64,000 nt of DNA from Paracoccaceae bacterium (GCA_016778765.1 JADHOV010000004.1:1-64000); one strand, 5' to 3'; positions 49,471 to 58,750 are shown, counted from the stretch's first letter. The notes: generated by a model from the letters alone, not told the origin. Numbers and translations are program-made.

Positions 49471-49989
49471 TTACTGGGCAGCTTCGGCTAAATAGGCGAT
49501 CACATTGGCACGGTCTTGAACTTTCTTAAGACCCGCAAAGCCCATTTTGGTGCCGGGCGCATATGATTTTGGATTTTCCAGAAACCCGTTGAGGTTTTCG
49601 ATCGTCCAAACATCCACCACTTCGATCAAGGCGCCTGAATAACCATATCCATCTGCGGCGGCTACGTCGCGATCCACCACTTGATACAAATGCGGCCCAG
49701 TGCCATTGGCACCATCTTCCAGCTTGTGGCAGGCTTTACATTTGCCAAAGACCTTCGCGCCTTTGCCGGTATCGGCCATCGCCACCAATTCGGCAAAATC
49801 AACCTCTTCTTCCTCTTCGGATTCCTCTTCAGCGGTTTCCACTTCGATGTAATAGCCAGCCGCGTGTTCTTCGCCGTGCCCACCCCCCATATGATAGACT
49901 TCCTCGGCAACCCAATTGCCAAGCAAAAACACCAACAATGCGCCGCAAAGGCTGCCCACAACTTTGGTAAGTGTCATCGTGTCTAGCAT
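49471..49989 (-). CDS. Membrane-anchored cytochrome c (CycM / cytochrome c552 type)
   Basis: A 172-residue protein with an uncleaved N-terminal membrane anchor (about residues 10-30), a very acidic linker (residues 52-64, mainly Glu) and a class I cytochrome c domain: heme-binding CKACH at 84-88 and the Met ligand in PGTKMGF. It carries electrons from the bc1 complex to an oxidase. GGAG lies 9 nt before the ATG at 49989; the open frame to 50160 is not needed. It is divergent from pheA. Confidence 0.93.
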   Translation of the reverse strand: MLDTMTLTKVVGSLCGALLVFLLGNWVAEEVYHMGGGHGEEHAAGYYIEVETAEEESEEEEEVDFAELVAMADTGKGAKVFGKCKACHKLEDGANGTGPHLYQVVDRDVAAADGYGYSGALIEVVDVWTIENLNGFLENPKSYAPGTKMGFAGLKKVQDRANVIAYLAEAAQ

Positions 49990-50100
49990 TGCGTGAACTC
50001 CATCTGAATATGCCTGGGCGCTTTCTAATCGCTTCCACTCGCGGTATGCAAGGTGTAGAAACCGCGACGAAACGACCAATTTGAAGAAAAGCAGAGAAAA

Positions 50101-50931
50101 ATGACCGGAAAAATCGCATTTCAGGGCGAGTTGGGAGCGTATTCCCATGAAGCCTGCCAAGAGGCGCGCCCCGATATGACACCTTTACCCTGCCGTAGCT
50201 TTGAAGATGTGATCGAAGCGGTGCGCAGCCATCAAGCGGATTTGGCTATGTTGCCGGTGGAAAACTCAACCTATGGGCGGGTGGCAGATATCCACCGCCT
50301 CTTGCCCGATTCGGGGCTGCATATCATCGGCGAAACGCTTACAAGGGTGCGGATCAGTTTGATGGCCTTACCCGGTGTGCCCTTATCCGCAATCACACAG
50401 GCGCTGGCGCATCCGGTCTTACTGCCACAAGCGCGGCGTTTTTTAAGCGACCATGCGATTACGCCGGTCAGCGCGGTTGACAGCGCGGGCGCTGCGGCTG
50501 ATCTGACGAAGAGCCAAAACCGTGAACGCGGCGTTTTGGCCAGCGCTTTAGCTGCCGAGATCTACGGTTTGAATATTTTAGCAAAAAATATCGAAGATCA
50601 CGGCCATAACACGACCCGGTTTTTGCATATGGCCCGCACCCCAGATTTCACCCATCGTGGCTCTGGCAAGATGATGACCACGTTTGTCTTTCAAGTGCGC
50701 AATATTCCAGCCGCCCTGTATAAAGCGATGGGCGGGTTTGCCACTAATGGCGTGAACATGACCAAATTGGAAAGCTATATGGTGGGGGGCAGTTTTCAAG
50801 CTACCCAATTTTACGCCGATATTCAGGGACATCCCGAGGATGAGAGCGTGCAATTGGCCTTAGAAGAATTGGCGTATTTTACCTCAGAACTCAAAATATT
50901 GGGGACTTATCCGGCCGATACCGCGCGCTGA
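50101..50931 (+). CDS. pheA: Prephenate dehydratase
   Basis: Converts prephenate to phenylpyruvate for phenylalanine. The 276-residue monofunctional form lacks a chorismate-mutase domain. It has FQGELGAYSHEA at the start, LPVENSTYGRV, the catalytic TTRFLHMAR and a C-terminal ACT domain (TTFVFQVRNIPAALYKAMGG, LESYMVGGSFQATQFYADI) for Phe feedback inhibition. Confidence 0.96.
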   Translation: MTGKIAFQGELGAYSHEACQEARPDMTPLPCRSFEDVIEAVRSHQADLAMLPVENSTYGRVADIHRLLPDSGLHIIGETLTRVRISLMALPGVPLSAITQALAHPVLLPQARRFLSDHAITPVSAVDSAGAAADLTKSQNRERGVLASALAAEIYGLNILAKNIEDHGHNTTRFLHMARTPDFTHRGSGKMMTTFVFQVRNIPAALYKAMGGFATNGVNMTKLESYMVGGSFQATQFYADIQGHPEDESVQLALEELAYFTSELKILGTYPADTAR

Positions 50932-50976
50932 GCCTTTTAGCTTCTACTTTTGGAAGCGGGCCATGAGCCTGCTGCT

Positions 50977-51429
50977 TTAGGGCAGCGCTAAGGCCAAATT
51001 GATATAATGCTCACACCCGGCTTGAAAGCGCTTTTGGGTTTTATGCGCTGCCAGTTGGATCGCTTGCAAGCGCATAAACATGCCCAGGTTTAGCAGGCGA
51101 AGCGTACAGGAAATGCGCAAAAAGCTATGCGTTTCATCACCCGCCTCAAGCGCCATATCACACCGAATGAATAATGCGGCCTCCTGCAGCTCAAAGCTCC
51201 AATCTTGCGGCGTATCAAAGCGCGGCACGCTGAGCTCAGGATATCGCATTTTACCGCGAAACCAAAATTCCAAAGCCCAGTTGCAAGTTACAGGTTTCTG
51301 CAAATCGCCCCGCCGATTCTGCAAAATGCCCTTCGCCTCAGCAAGCGTTTCAAAGCGTTGGAAATCTGTCAGCCTTTGGCTAACGAACTTCAACGAATGG
51401 TTCAATCTATGTCGCGCCGTTAAATGCAT
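50977..51429 (-). CDS. SRPBCC-family protein (putative)
   Basis: A 150-residue protein. The pattern VSQRLTDFQRFETLAEAKG, a central EFWFRGKMRYPELSVPRFD and the last third (RISCTLRLLNLGMFMRLQAI, QKRFQAGCEHYINLAL) follow the SRPBCC/polyketide-cyclase fold: an N-terminal strand and helices, a beta sheet and a long C-terminal helix. The ligand is unknown. The gene lies 24 nt before nudC on the same strand, so it is probably the downstream gene of a nudC transcript. Confidence 0.6.
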   Translation of the reverse strand: MHLTARHRLNHSLKFVSQRLTDFQRFETLAEAKGILQNRRGDLQKPVTCNWALEFWFRGKMRYPELSVPRFDTPQDWSFELQEAALFIRCDMALEAGDETHSFLRISCTLRLLNLGMFMRLQAIQLAAHKTQKRFQAGCEHYINLALALP

Positions 51430-51453
51430 CGGCCTATGATGATTAAAATCAAG

Positions 51454-52404
51454 TTAGTCTAAACGATCTGCAAGCCAATGCTGTAAAAGAAAATGCGCGA
51501 TAGATCCAGCCCGGGCGGGCAGAATATCGGTGCGGATCCCCGCTACGATATCATTCAGCTCGGCCTTGCTGATCCAAAGCGCATCCTGCAATTCATTGGG
51601 ATCTATGGTGACATCTGTGTTCAGCGCCTCGCCATGGCAGCCAAACATGAGCGAATTTGGGAAGGCCCAAGGCTGTGATGCCAAATAGCTTACCGACCCC
51701 ACTCGGATGCCCGATTCTTCCAAAACTTCCCGCCGCACCGCCGCTTCGATGGTTTCGCCAGGTTCCACAAACCCCGCCAAAAGCGAATACATCCCCTCGG
51801 GCCAATGCGGAGAGCGCCCCAAAAGGACGTTTTGTCCTGAGGTAATCAGCATGATCACAACAGGATCCGTGCGTGGAAAATGGCTCGCCGAACAGCGCGG
51901 GCACACCCGCTGCCAGCCCGATTGTGCGCTGTCGCTGGCCGCCCCGCAACGGGCACAAAACCTATGCGATGCGTGCCAATGAAACATCGCCTTTGCAGTT
52001 GCGGATAATTCTGCATCGCGCGGCGATAACGAGGTCATATATGAGCGCAGCTCGCAAAATCGAAGCCCTTCTGCCAATTCTGGATGATATTGCTCTGACG
52101 GATCGTTAAAGGCGCCCTCTGGCGGAAGGTCCTGATCGTTTGGCGTCCAGCTTGAAATATCAAACGCAAAGATACGCTGCCCTGCCTCTTGACCCAAAAA
52201 AATCCAAGGCGCGCCCACCGTTAAAGGCTGTGGCAGGCGCAATCGCACCAGGGGGTTTTCTGAGGCCTTATCAACCAGAATTTTACCCCGCCATAAAAGA
52301 ATGACCTGATCGCCAGCTTGCGGCTGGCCTTGTGCGCTGCCCCGCAATTCTGCTGCACGATCAAGGGCCGACCCTCCAAATGTCACGGTTTCTGCCAGTT
52401 TCAT
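51454..52404 (-). CDS. nudC: NAD+ diphosphatase / NADH pyrophosphatase, NudC type
   Basis: Nudix hydrolase of 316 residues that splits NAD(H) and can remove NAD caps from RNA. It has an N-terminal domain, a zinc ribbon (CARCG and CPRC near residues 151-170), a complete Nudix box GX5EX7REUXEEXGU starting GFVEPGET near 216, and SQPWAFPNSLM, where NudC usually has SQPWPFP; Pro is replaced by Ala. Confidence 0.93.
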   Translation of the reverse strand: MKLAETVTFGGSALDRAAELRGSAQGQPQAGDQVILLWRGKILVDKASENPLVRLRLPQPLTVGAPWIFLGQEAGQRIFAFDISSWTPNDQDLPPEGAFNDPSEQYHPELAEGLRFCELRSYMTSLSPRDAELSATAKAMFHWHASHRFCARCGAASDSAQSGWQRVCPRCSASHFPRTDPVVIMLITSGQNVLLGRSPHWPEGMYSLLAGFVEPGETIEAAVRREVLEESGIRVGSVSYLASQPWAFPNSLMFGCHGEALNTDVTIDPNELQDALWISKAELNDIVAGIRTDILPARAGSIAHFLLQHWLADRLD

Positions 52405-52510
52405 TCTTTGCCCTCTCTTTGCCTAACCGCCCTGATGACATGATGATCAAGGCAGAGCAATCACCCGCGCGGGGAGGTTGCAGTTTTTTTTAAAATCCCC
52501 TAAAGGTGCG

Positions 52511-52613
52511 CCTGAGAGGTTGGCGCGGGCAGGCGCCTCGCCAACCCGGTCAGATCCGGAAGGAAGCAGCCGTAACGAGCCCCGCTTGGGTCGTTGTCCA
52601 GCCTCTCACTTTT
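52511..52613 (+). ncRNA. ffs: Signal recognition particle RNA (4.5S type)
   Basis: The short bacterial SRP RNA. GAGAGGTTGG at 52515 pairs with CCAGCCTCTC at 52599, closing the long hairpin. The conserved apical part with the asymmetric and symmetric loops (CCGGTCAGATCCGGAAGGAA and GCAGCCGTAACGAGCC) binds Ffh. A run of T follows the stem (52610-52615) as terminator. It lies between nudC and the phosphatase gene, both on the minus strand. Confidence 0.95.
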
Positions 52614-52616
52614 TTA

Positions 52617-53102
52617 TCACTCTTCAAAGGCGGCGCGCGCCCAACGCTCTTGCTCGGGCGTTTCGATGGCACAGGGCCGGATAGCGCGCAGATGAGACAA
52701 CGCCACATCAGCGGATAGACCCGTCCGGCGCATAAGCCGCAAAGCGACCATCCCCGAGCGACCGCAGCCACCGAAGCAATGCACCAAAACCCGCCCCCCT
52801 TGGCCAAGTATACGACCTGCCTTTGCCTCAACCGATTGCCATCGCTTGGCATTTTCCGGCTTTGGCGTTTGATAATCTAAAATTGGAAAATGGCAGCACT
52901 GGATGCCTTGGGCCTTTAAATCTGCCGGAAAATCTGCGGCGCCCAAGGGTTTCATTTCACAGCGCTCCGTCAGGCTCAGCACCAAATCTGGGCGCCAAGC
53001 CAGAATCGCCGTAAAATCCTGCGCATAGGGCGAAAACCGCCCCGGAAGCGGGCATAAGGCCAGCGCTGCATCGCCAATCGCAAGGTCAAAAATTGAAAAC
53101 AT
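52617..53102 (-). CDS. Cysteine-based (dual-specificity) phosphatase
   Basis: A 161-residue protein with the PTP signature HCFGGCGRSG, the nucleophile Cys109 and phosphate-binding Arg115, and Asp76 in ILDYQTP as the likely general acid. This matches the small DSP class. Substrate unknown. The gene ends 4 nt from the end of the SRP RNA gene, on the other strand, so its 3' end and the SRP terminator overlap. Confidence 0.85.
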   Translation of the reverse strand: MFSIFDLAIGDAALALCPLPGRFSPYAQDFTAILAWRPDLVLSLTERCEMKPLGAADFPADLKAQGIQCCHFPILDYQTPKPENAKRWQSVEAKAGRILGQGGRVLVHCFGGCGRSGMVALRLMRRTGLSADVALSHLRAIRPCAIETPEQERWARAAFEE

Positions 53103-53201
53103 GCGCAGGCTTCCCTTTTTCGATCAGCCGACTCTGCAGCCCCTAGACCTTCGCGTCACAACAGCTTAGCGTAGTGGATAAGAGTATAACCGAGACCCAG
53201 C

Positions 53202-55019
53202 ATGAGCGAAACCCCGACCCAAGGCTATCAAGTTCTAGCGCGCAAATACCGGCCAGAAACCTTTACCGATCTTGTTGGCCAAGAGGCGATGGTGCGCACG
53301 TTGCGCAACGCCTTTGAGGCAGATCGGATCGCGCAAGCCTTCGTGATGACAGGGATTCGCGGCACCGGCAAAACAACCACCGCGCGGATCATTGCTAAGG
53401 GTATGAATTGCATTGGCGCCGATGGCCGCGGCGGGCCCACCACCGAGCCCTGCGGCACATGCGAGCATTGTGTGGCGATTATGGAAGGCCGCCATGTAGA
53501 TGTGCTGGAAATGGATGCGGCCAGCCGGACCGGCGTTGATGATATTCGAGAAATCATCGAAAGCGTGCAGTATCGCGCCGCCAGCGCACGCTATAAGATC
53601 TATATCATCGATGAAGTTCATATGCTGTCGACCAATGCGTTCAACGCGCTGTTGAAAACGCTGGAAGAACCCCCCGAGCATGTGAAATTTATCTTTGCCA
53701 CAACCGAAATTCGCAAAGTACCGGTCACGGTGTTGTCGCGCTGCCAGCGGTTTGACCTTCGGCGGATCGAGCCGGATGTGATGATCGCGCTCTTGAAAAA
53801 AATTGCCGCAGCCGAGCAGGCAGAAATTGCTGCCGATGCCCTCGCCCTTATCACGCGCGCCGCTGAAGGCTCAGCCCGGGATGCCACATCGCTTTTGGAT
53901 CAAGCGATCAGCCATGGCGCTGGCGAAACCTCGGCAGAGCAAGTGCGCGCTATGTTGGGGCTGGCAGATCGCGGGCGGGTGATGGATCTTTTCGAAATGA
54001 TTATGCGCGGTGATGCCGCCTCTGCGCTGAGCGAACTGGGCGGACAATATGCCGATGGTGCCAATCCTCTGGCCGTAATGCGCGATTTGGCTGAGGTTAC
54101 GCATTGGATTTCGGTTGTGAAAATAACCCCAGATGACGGAGAGGATCCAACCGTTTCTCCAGAGGAACAGATGCGCGGTTTGAGCTTGGCCAAGGCCTTG
54201 CCAATGCGCGCCCTGACCCGCATGTGGCAAATGTTGCTGACCAGTATCGAAGAAGTGTCACAAGCCCCGAACGCCATGATGGCGGCCGAAATGGCGGTGA
54301 TCCGGCTGACCCATGTGGCAGATCTTCCCAGCCCCGAAGAGTTGGTGCGAAAATTACAAGACATGTCACCCCCTCCTGCAGGGGGCGGTTTAGCCAGCAG
54401 TTCGGGCGCTGGCGCCGGCGCGGGGCTGAGCGCAGAAACCGCTTTAACTGGCAGTACGGGCGCGATTACCACCACCTCTGCGGCGCAGTCCGGGCAAAGC
54501 CCCAGCGACAATCAAAATATCTCGCCCCCAAGCGCTGTTCTTGGCGGGGCTGAACAGGCTTTGGCCCTCAATACGCAGCAGATGCTGGCCGCCTATCCCA
54601 GTTTCGATCATATTATAGATCTGATACGCGCGCAGCGCGATGTTCGGCTTTTGGTCGAAGTGGAAAATTGCGTACAGCTGGCGCGGTATCAACCGGGGCG
54701 GATTGAATTCGTGCCCACCGTTGATGCGCCTGCCGATCTTGCCCAACGGCTGGGTAGCCGGCTTCAATTATGGACGGGCCAGCGCTGGGCGGTGAGCTTG
54801 GTGAATGATGGCGGTGCCCAGACCATTGCGCGCATGCGCCGCAGCGCAGAAGAGGCCCTGAAGACAAAAGCCTTGGCGCATCCGCTTGTAAAAGCCGTGT
54901 TTGACAGCTTTCCAAAGGCGCAAATCATCGAAATCCGCACCCCTGAAGATTTAGCTGCTGAGGCGGAGACCGACGCGCTGCAGCCCGTCGAAGACGAATG
55001 GGATCCATTCGAAGAATAA
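53202..55019 (+). CDS. dnaX: DNA polymerase III subunit gamma/tau
   Basis: Clamp-loader ATPase of 605 residues. The AAA+ domain has Walker A GIRGTGKTTTA near residue 50, a Cys4 zinc site (CGTCEHC region near 85-95), Walker B IIDEVHML near 130 and sensor LSRCQRFDLRR near 180. A Gly/Ala/Ser-rich linker follows near 395-420, then the C-terminal tau part. holA of the same complex is at 3.4 kb. ybaB-recR, its usual neighbours, lie 1.8 kb on, split from it by an acyl-CoA ligase gene on the other strand. Confidence 0.97.
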   Translation: MSETPTQGYQVLARKYRPETFTDLVGQEAMVRTLRNAFEADRIAQAFVMTGIRGTGKTTTARIIAKGMNCIGADGRGGPTTEPCGTCEHCVAIMEGRHVDVLEMDAASRTGVDDIREIIESVQYRAASARYKIYIIDEVHMLSTNAFNALLKTLEEPPEHVKFIFATTEIRKVPVTVLSRCQRFDLRRIEPDVMIALLKKIAAAEQAEIAADALALITRAAEGSARDATSLLDQAISHGAGETSAEQVRAMLGLADRGRVMDLFEMIMRGDAASALSELGGQYADGANPLAVMRDLAEVTHWISVVKITPDDGEDPTVSPEEQMRGLSLAKALPMRALTRMWQMLLTSIEEVSQAPNAMMAAEMAVIRLTHVADLPSPEELVRKLQDMSPPPAGGGLASSSGAGAGAGLSAETALTGSTGAITTTSAAQSGQSPSDNQNISPPSAVLGGAEQALALNTQQMLAAYPSFDHIIDLIRAQRDVRLLVEVENCVQLARYQPGRIEFVPTVDAPADLAQRLGSRLQLWTGQRWAVSLVNDGGAQTIARMRRSAEEALKTKALAHPLVKAVFDSFPKAQIIEIRTPEDLAAEAETDALQPVEDEWDPFEE

Positions 55020-55085
55020 GGCGAGTTGTCGTCTATTACAAAGTTTTAGATCCGTCCTGATAGGCTGAAAAAGGCGTTTGAGACG

Positions 55086-56633
55086 TCACCCAAGACGCTG
55101 CTCTAACACATGGCGCATGATCTTGCCGGTGGTGCTGCGGGGAAACTCGGATTCGGCGATAAAATGAAAGGCTTTCGGCAGCTTGTAGCGCGCAAGCCCT
55201 GTACATAGATGCCCCAGAATATCTGCCTCGCTCAAACTAGCATCTTTGCGGGCAATAAAAGCAATGGGAACTTCCCCCCAATGGCGGTGTTTCTGACGCA
55301 CAACCGCGGCCTCTAAAACCCGCGGATCTGCCAGAATAAGCCGCTCGATTTCGGCCGGGTAAATATTTTCTCCGCCCGATTTGATCAGATATTTGCGACG
55401 ATCGACAAAGCGCAATCCCCCCTCTGGGCTGCGCTTGAACATATCCCCCATATGAAACCAACCATTTCGGAAATCCTCTGCATTGGCTTTGGGGTTATTC
55501 CAATAGCCGCTGAACAATGCCGGGCTGCGGATCGCCAATTCTCCGGCCTCTCCTTCGGGCACCTCTTGATCTTGCGAATCAACCAATTTGATTTGGCAGA
55601 GCGCGCTTTGTTTTTTGTCCAAGCAGGTCGCAATGTCACCGATCCCAATATGGCCTGCAGATGCGGGGGCAAAGCCGGTTTCGGTGGCGCCGAATGTGTT
55701 TAAATAAGGCGCCTGAAAAAGCATTGTGACTTCGGCAATTTGATCCAGCGGCACCAAATCCGCCATAACGCCAACCCATTTCACAGATTTCACCCGCGAC
55801 TCTTTGGCCCGCATCGCCGCAAGAAGCGGCGCAATCATTCCGGGCATCAAAGTCAATCGCCCCAAGTTTTCAGTGGCGATCAAATCTGCAAGATGATCCG
55901 GTTGAAACCCATCCACCACAATAACGGTTCCCCCGAGTATTAAGGTTTTAAACACCGTATCCGTTGAGACCATGTGGAACAAAGGCGCCCAAGCAATAAA
56001 CGCATCCTCGGGATCTGCTGGCATATCCAGCATTTGCGTCGCGGCCCGCGCGATTTCCGCCCGATGGCTGATCAAAGCGCCTTTTGGCAGGCCGGTGGTG
56101 CCGCTTGTATAAAGAATGACGATGCCGTCTTCGGGCGTGGCACATTCCGGCACAGCGCTGCTCGAATAGCCCATCAAGGCTTTAAACCAAACATCATCGA
56201 TCATTTGAACCGGCGCGATATCGGCCAAGCTTTCTGCCTGCGCCTGATTGCGCGGCGAGGCCAGCAAAAGTCGTGGTTCAACCAAGCTCAGGCAATGGCG
56301 CAGCTCGCCAAGCGTCAAACGCCAATTCTGACAGGCCACGATGGCGCCAATTTTAGCAGCGGCCAGAAACACTTCGATATATTCAATCCGGTTTTCTGAT
56401 AAAATCGCGATACGGTCTCCGCGTGCGATGCCGCGCGCTGTGAAATAATGCGCCATGCGATTGCTGCGTTGATCAAGCTGGCGATAGCTATAGCCCGTGA
56501 CGGCATCCTTCACAGCCAGATGATCCGGACGCAAGCGGGTTTGCACCTCAATCAAGGCGCTCAATGTCAGACCTGCCGCCTGAGCGGCCAGATTGGGATC
56601 AATCCCCGTCAATATTACCTCTTGGCCCTGCAT
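55086..56633 (-). CDS. AMP-dependent acyl-CoA synthetase
   Basis: ANL-superfamily enzyme of 515 residues that activates a carboxylic acid as acyl-AMP and then acyl-CoA. Motif A3 is ILYTSGTTGLPKGA near residue 174, A5 near 316 is NTFGATETG, A8 reads GEPAGELAIRS-like (EGEAGELAIRSPALFSGYW) and A10 KYLIKSGGENIYPAEIE near 422. The chain is complete. It sits between dnaX and ybaB-recR and faces them, so it seems to be an insertion into that usual gene pair. Acid unknown. Confidence 0.92.
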   Translation of the reverse strand: MQGQEVILTGIDPNLAAQAAGLTLSALIEVQTRLRPDHLAVKDAVTGYSYRQLDQRSNRMAHYFTARGIARGDRIAILSENRIEYIEVFLAAAKIGAIVACQNWRLTLGELRHCLSLVEPRLLLASPRNQAQAESLADIAPVQMIDDVWFKALMGYSSSAVPECATPEDGIVILYTSGTTGLPKGALISHRAEIARAATQMLDMPADPEDAFIAWAPLFHMVSTDTVFKTLILGGTVIVVDGFQPDHLADLIATENLGRLTLMPGMIAPLLAAMRAKESRVKSVKWVGVMADLVPLDQIAEVTMLFQAPYLNTFGATETGFAPASAGHIGIGDIATCLDKKQSALCQIKLVDSQDQEVPEGEAGELAIRSPALFSGYWNNPKANAEDFRNGWFHMGDMFKRSPEGGLRFVDRRKYLIKSGGENIYPAEIERLILADPRVLEAAVVRQKHRHWGEVPIAFIARKDASLSEADILGHLCTGLARYKLPKAFHFIAESEFPRSTTGKIMRHVLEQRLG

Positions 56634-56730
56634 ATCCCTCTTCTTCCTGGGCGGTTGCGCTCACCCATAGGCTAACGTTAAATCCTGCAAGAGTGGTTTG
56701 TAAATCACCTGCAACGCAGATTGGCGATGA

Positions 56731-56749
56731 ACGGGGCTAGCGGCCCCGT
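56731..56749. repeat. Hairpin upstream of ybaB-recR
   Basis: ACGGGGC, a 5-base loop and GCCCCGT form a strong stem 66 nt before the ybaB start. It has no T run and may be part of the leader RNA or promoter region of ybaB-recR. Confidence 0.35.
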
Positions 56750-56814
56750 CAAAACGCTTGTTTTTGGGCGTGACACTGCGTAGGAAAGAGCATCGAAGTC
56801 AAAGGGGAAAGAAC

Positions 56815-57159
56815 ATGTTCAAAGGCTTAGGCGGCATGGGCGATATGGCCAAAATGATGAAGGCTGCAACCGAAATGCAAGGCAAAATGGCCCAAATGCA
56901 AGAGGATATGCACAACATTATCGTTACCGGTGAAGCCGGCGCGGGCTTGGTAAAAGCCAGATGCACGGCAAAGGGCGATTTGACCGGTTTGGATATCGAT
57001 AAATCTATATTTTCGGGTGATGATAAAGAAGTTGTTGAAGATCTGATTCTGGCGGCGATCAAAGATGCCCAGCAAAAAGCGGCTCAGCGCGCCAAAGATG
57101 AAATGGGCAAAATGACAGAAGGCCTTGGCTTGCCCCCTGGGATGAACCTGCCGTTTTAA
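56815..57159 (+). CDS. YbaB/EbfC nucleoid-associated protein
   Basis: A small DNA-binding protein of 114 residues. The N-terminus (MFKGLGGMGDMAKMMKAATE, then MQGKMAQMQEDM) and the middle (KARCTAKGDLTGLDI) are typical. AAGGGG precedes the ATG; the open frame from 56758 has no support. It is followed by recR after 51 nt, as in most bacteria. Confidence 0.95.
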   Translation: MFKGLGGMGDMAKMMKAATEMQGKMAQMQEDMHNIIVTGEAGAGLVKARCTAKGDLTGLDIDKSIFSGDDKEVVEDLILAAIKDAQQKAAQRAKDEMGKMTEGLGLPPGMNLPF

Positions 57160-57210
57160 AAGGGCGCCATAGATTTTCAGACCATATCAAAAAACGGGTA
57201 AACGCTTGCG

Positions 57211-57804
57211 ATGAGCAAAACCAAAGATATTGATGCTTTGATAGAGCTCATGGCGAAACTGCCTGGCCTGGGCCCGCGCTCTGCCCGCCGCGCGGTTTTG
57301 CATTTGATCCGCAAGCGCGCCTTATTGCTAACCCCGCTTGCCGATTTGATGCAAACGGTTGCGGTAACCGCGCAGGAATGTCTGAATTGTGGCAATATTG
57401 GGACCGAAGATATTTGCGATATTTGTCGCAACGAGCGGCGCGCCACGGGGGATCTTTGCGTGGTGGAGGATGTCGCCGATCTCTGGGCGATGGAGCGGGC
57501 GCAGGTTTTCAAAGGCCGCTACCACGTTTTGGGCGGATGCCTCTCGGCGCTGGATGCGATCGGGCCCGATGAATTGCGTATCCCTAAACTGATTGACCGC
57601 GTTAGCAGTGAAAATATCACTGAAGTGATCTTGGCGCTGAACGCCACCATCGAAGGGCAAACCACCGCGCATTATCTGGCAGATCAATTGGAAAACCGCA
57701 CCAAAGTCACCACGTTGGCGCAAGGGGTGCCCATAGGCGGTGAGTTAGATTATTTGGATGACGGCACCATCACGGCCGCCTTAAAGGCGCGCAAAGCAGT
57801 CTGA
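57211..57804 (+). CDS. recR: Recombination protein RecR
   Basis: Recombination mediator acting with RecF and RecO to load RecA on gapped DNA. It has 197 residues: HhH segment [16 protein letters not shown], a Cys4 zinc finger ([12 protein letters not shown]) and the Toprim domain ([34 protein letters not shown]). Complete and typical. Confidence 0.98.
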   Translation: MSKTKDIDALIELMAKLPGLGPRSARRAVLHLIRKRALLLTPLADLMQTVAVTAQECLNCGNIGTEDICDICRNERRATGDLCVVEDVADLWAMERAQVFKGRYHVLGGCLSALDAIGPDELRIPKLIDRVSSENITEVILALNATIEGQTTAHYLADQLENRTKVTTLAQGVPIGGELDYLDDGTITAALKARKAV

Positions 57805-57863
57805 TTCAAAAGCGTCGCAGCGGCATCCGGCGGCTTGGGCCGAATGCGCGCAGAAAAAAGCAA

Positions 57864-58610
57864 TCAATCGTCCAGTTCAGGCTGATCGCCCTCGGGCAGA
57901 TTGAAAAAGCTATCCGCATCCAAAAAGTCATCTTCTGGCGTGTCAACAGGCTCATCTTCGCGCAGCGAAAAGGATTCTAACCCTCCAATCGCAGCCGGGA
58001 TTTTCGGTTCTGCCGGCATTGACAAAGATTGCTCAGTGCTCACCAATTTGCGACGCTCATCATCGTCCATAACAGGACCATCGGCGGCTTTTTTCGCAGC
58101 GGCTTTTTGAACAATCGCATCGAGTTCAGATTGTTTGCACAGGCCCAGCGCAACCGGATCAATCGGCTGGATGTTCGAGATATTCCAATGCGTACGTTCG
58201 CGGATGGCTTGAATCGTAGGTTTGGTTGTGCCCACCAGCTTGCCAATTTGCCCATCGGTCAATTCGGGGTGAAATTTCACCAGCCACAGAATTGACGCCG
58301 GTCTGTCCTGGCGTTTGGAGAGCGGCGTATAGCGTGGGCCGCGGCGTTTTTCTTCCCCCTGCGCGGCGGCGTTGAATTTCAGCTTCAACTTGTGCAACGG
58401 ATCAGCCTCGGCCGCCGTAATCTCGGATTGCTCAAGCTGATTATTTGCAACCGGATCAAATCCTTTCACACCCGTGGCCACGTCACCATCTGCGATTCCT
58501 TGCACTTCAAGTTCGTGCATTTGAACAAAATCTGCGATCTGCTTGAACGTCAGCGTGGTATTATCGATCAGCCAAACCGCGGTCGCGCGGGCCATAATTG
58601 GTTTTGACAT
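57864..58610 (-). CDS. trcR: TrcR-type cell-cycle regulator (DUF1013)
   Basis: A 248-residue protein of the alphaproteobacterial DUF1013 family, known from Caulobacter as TrcR. It begins MSKPIMARATAVWLIDNTTL and has two helix-turn-helix-like parts (TFKQIADFVQMHELEVQGIA and LTDGQIGKLVGTTKPTIQAI). The C-terminal 60 residues are acidic. AAGGAG lies 8 nt before the ATG. Two tandem hairpins lie upstream in its leader region. Confidence 0.92.
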   Translation of the reverse strand: MSKPIMARATAVWLIDNTTLTFKQIADFVQMHELEVQGIADGDVATGVKGFDPVANNQLEQSEITAAEADPLHKLKLKFNAAAQGEEKRRGPRYTPLSKRQDRPASILWLVKFHPELTDGQIGKLVGTTKPTIQAIRERTHWNISNIQPIDPVALGLCKQSELDAIVQKAAAKKAADGPVMDDDERRKLVSTEQSLSMPAEPKIPAAIGGLESFSLREDEPVDTPEDDFLDADSFFNLPEGDQPELDD

Positions 58611-58655
58611 AGGGTTACTCCTTGCTACATCTGGCGTTACGTAAACCTTTCCCGG

Positions 58656-58686
58656 AGCCTGAAGGTCAGGCTGCCTTGCGTAAGGC
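58656..58686 (-). promoter_or_regulatory. Two tandem hairpins in the trcR leader region
   Basis: AGCCTGA-AGG-TCAGGCT (58656-58672) is directly followed by GCCTT-GCGT-AAGGC (58673-58686), 46 nt or more before the trcR start. No T run is attached in the trcR direction. The stems could be part of a structured 5' leader or the promoter region shared with the divergent RNase T2 gene. Confidence 0.4.
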
Positions 58687-58750
58687 GGGCTTCCGGTGTC
58701 GGGGAACTTAGAGCACCTATATATAAGGCATATCGAAAAGAAAAGAGGCC

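Noticed and set aside
53795-53805. A run of seven A in dnaX as a programmed frameshift site
   Set aside because: It is near residue 198, inside the AAA+ domain, far too early to make a gamma-like product; no stem follows at the right spacing.
56431-56760. A tRNA or other RNA gene near ybaB
   Set aside because: Only a simple hairpin is present; no cloverleaf or CCA end can be drawn.
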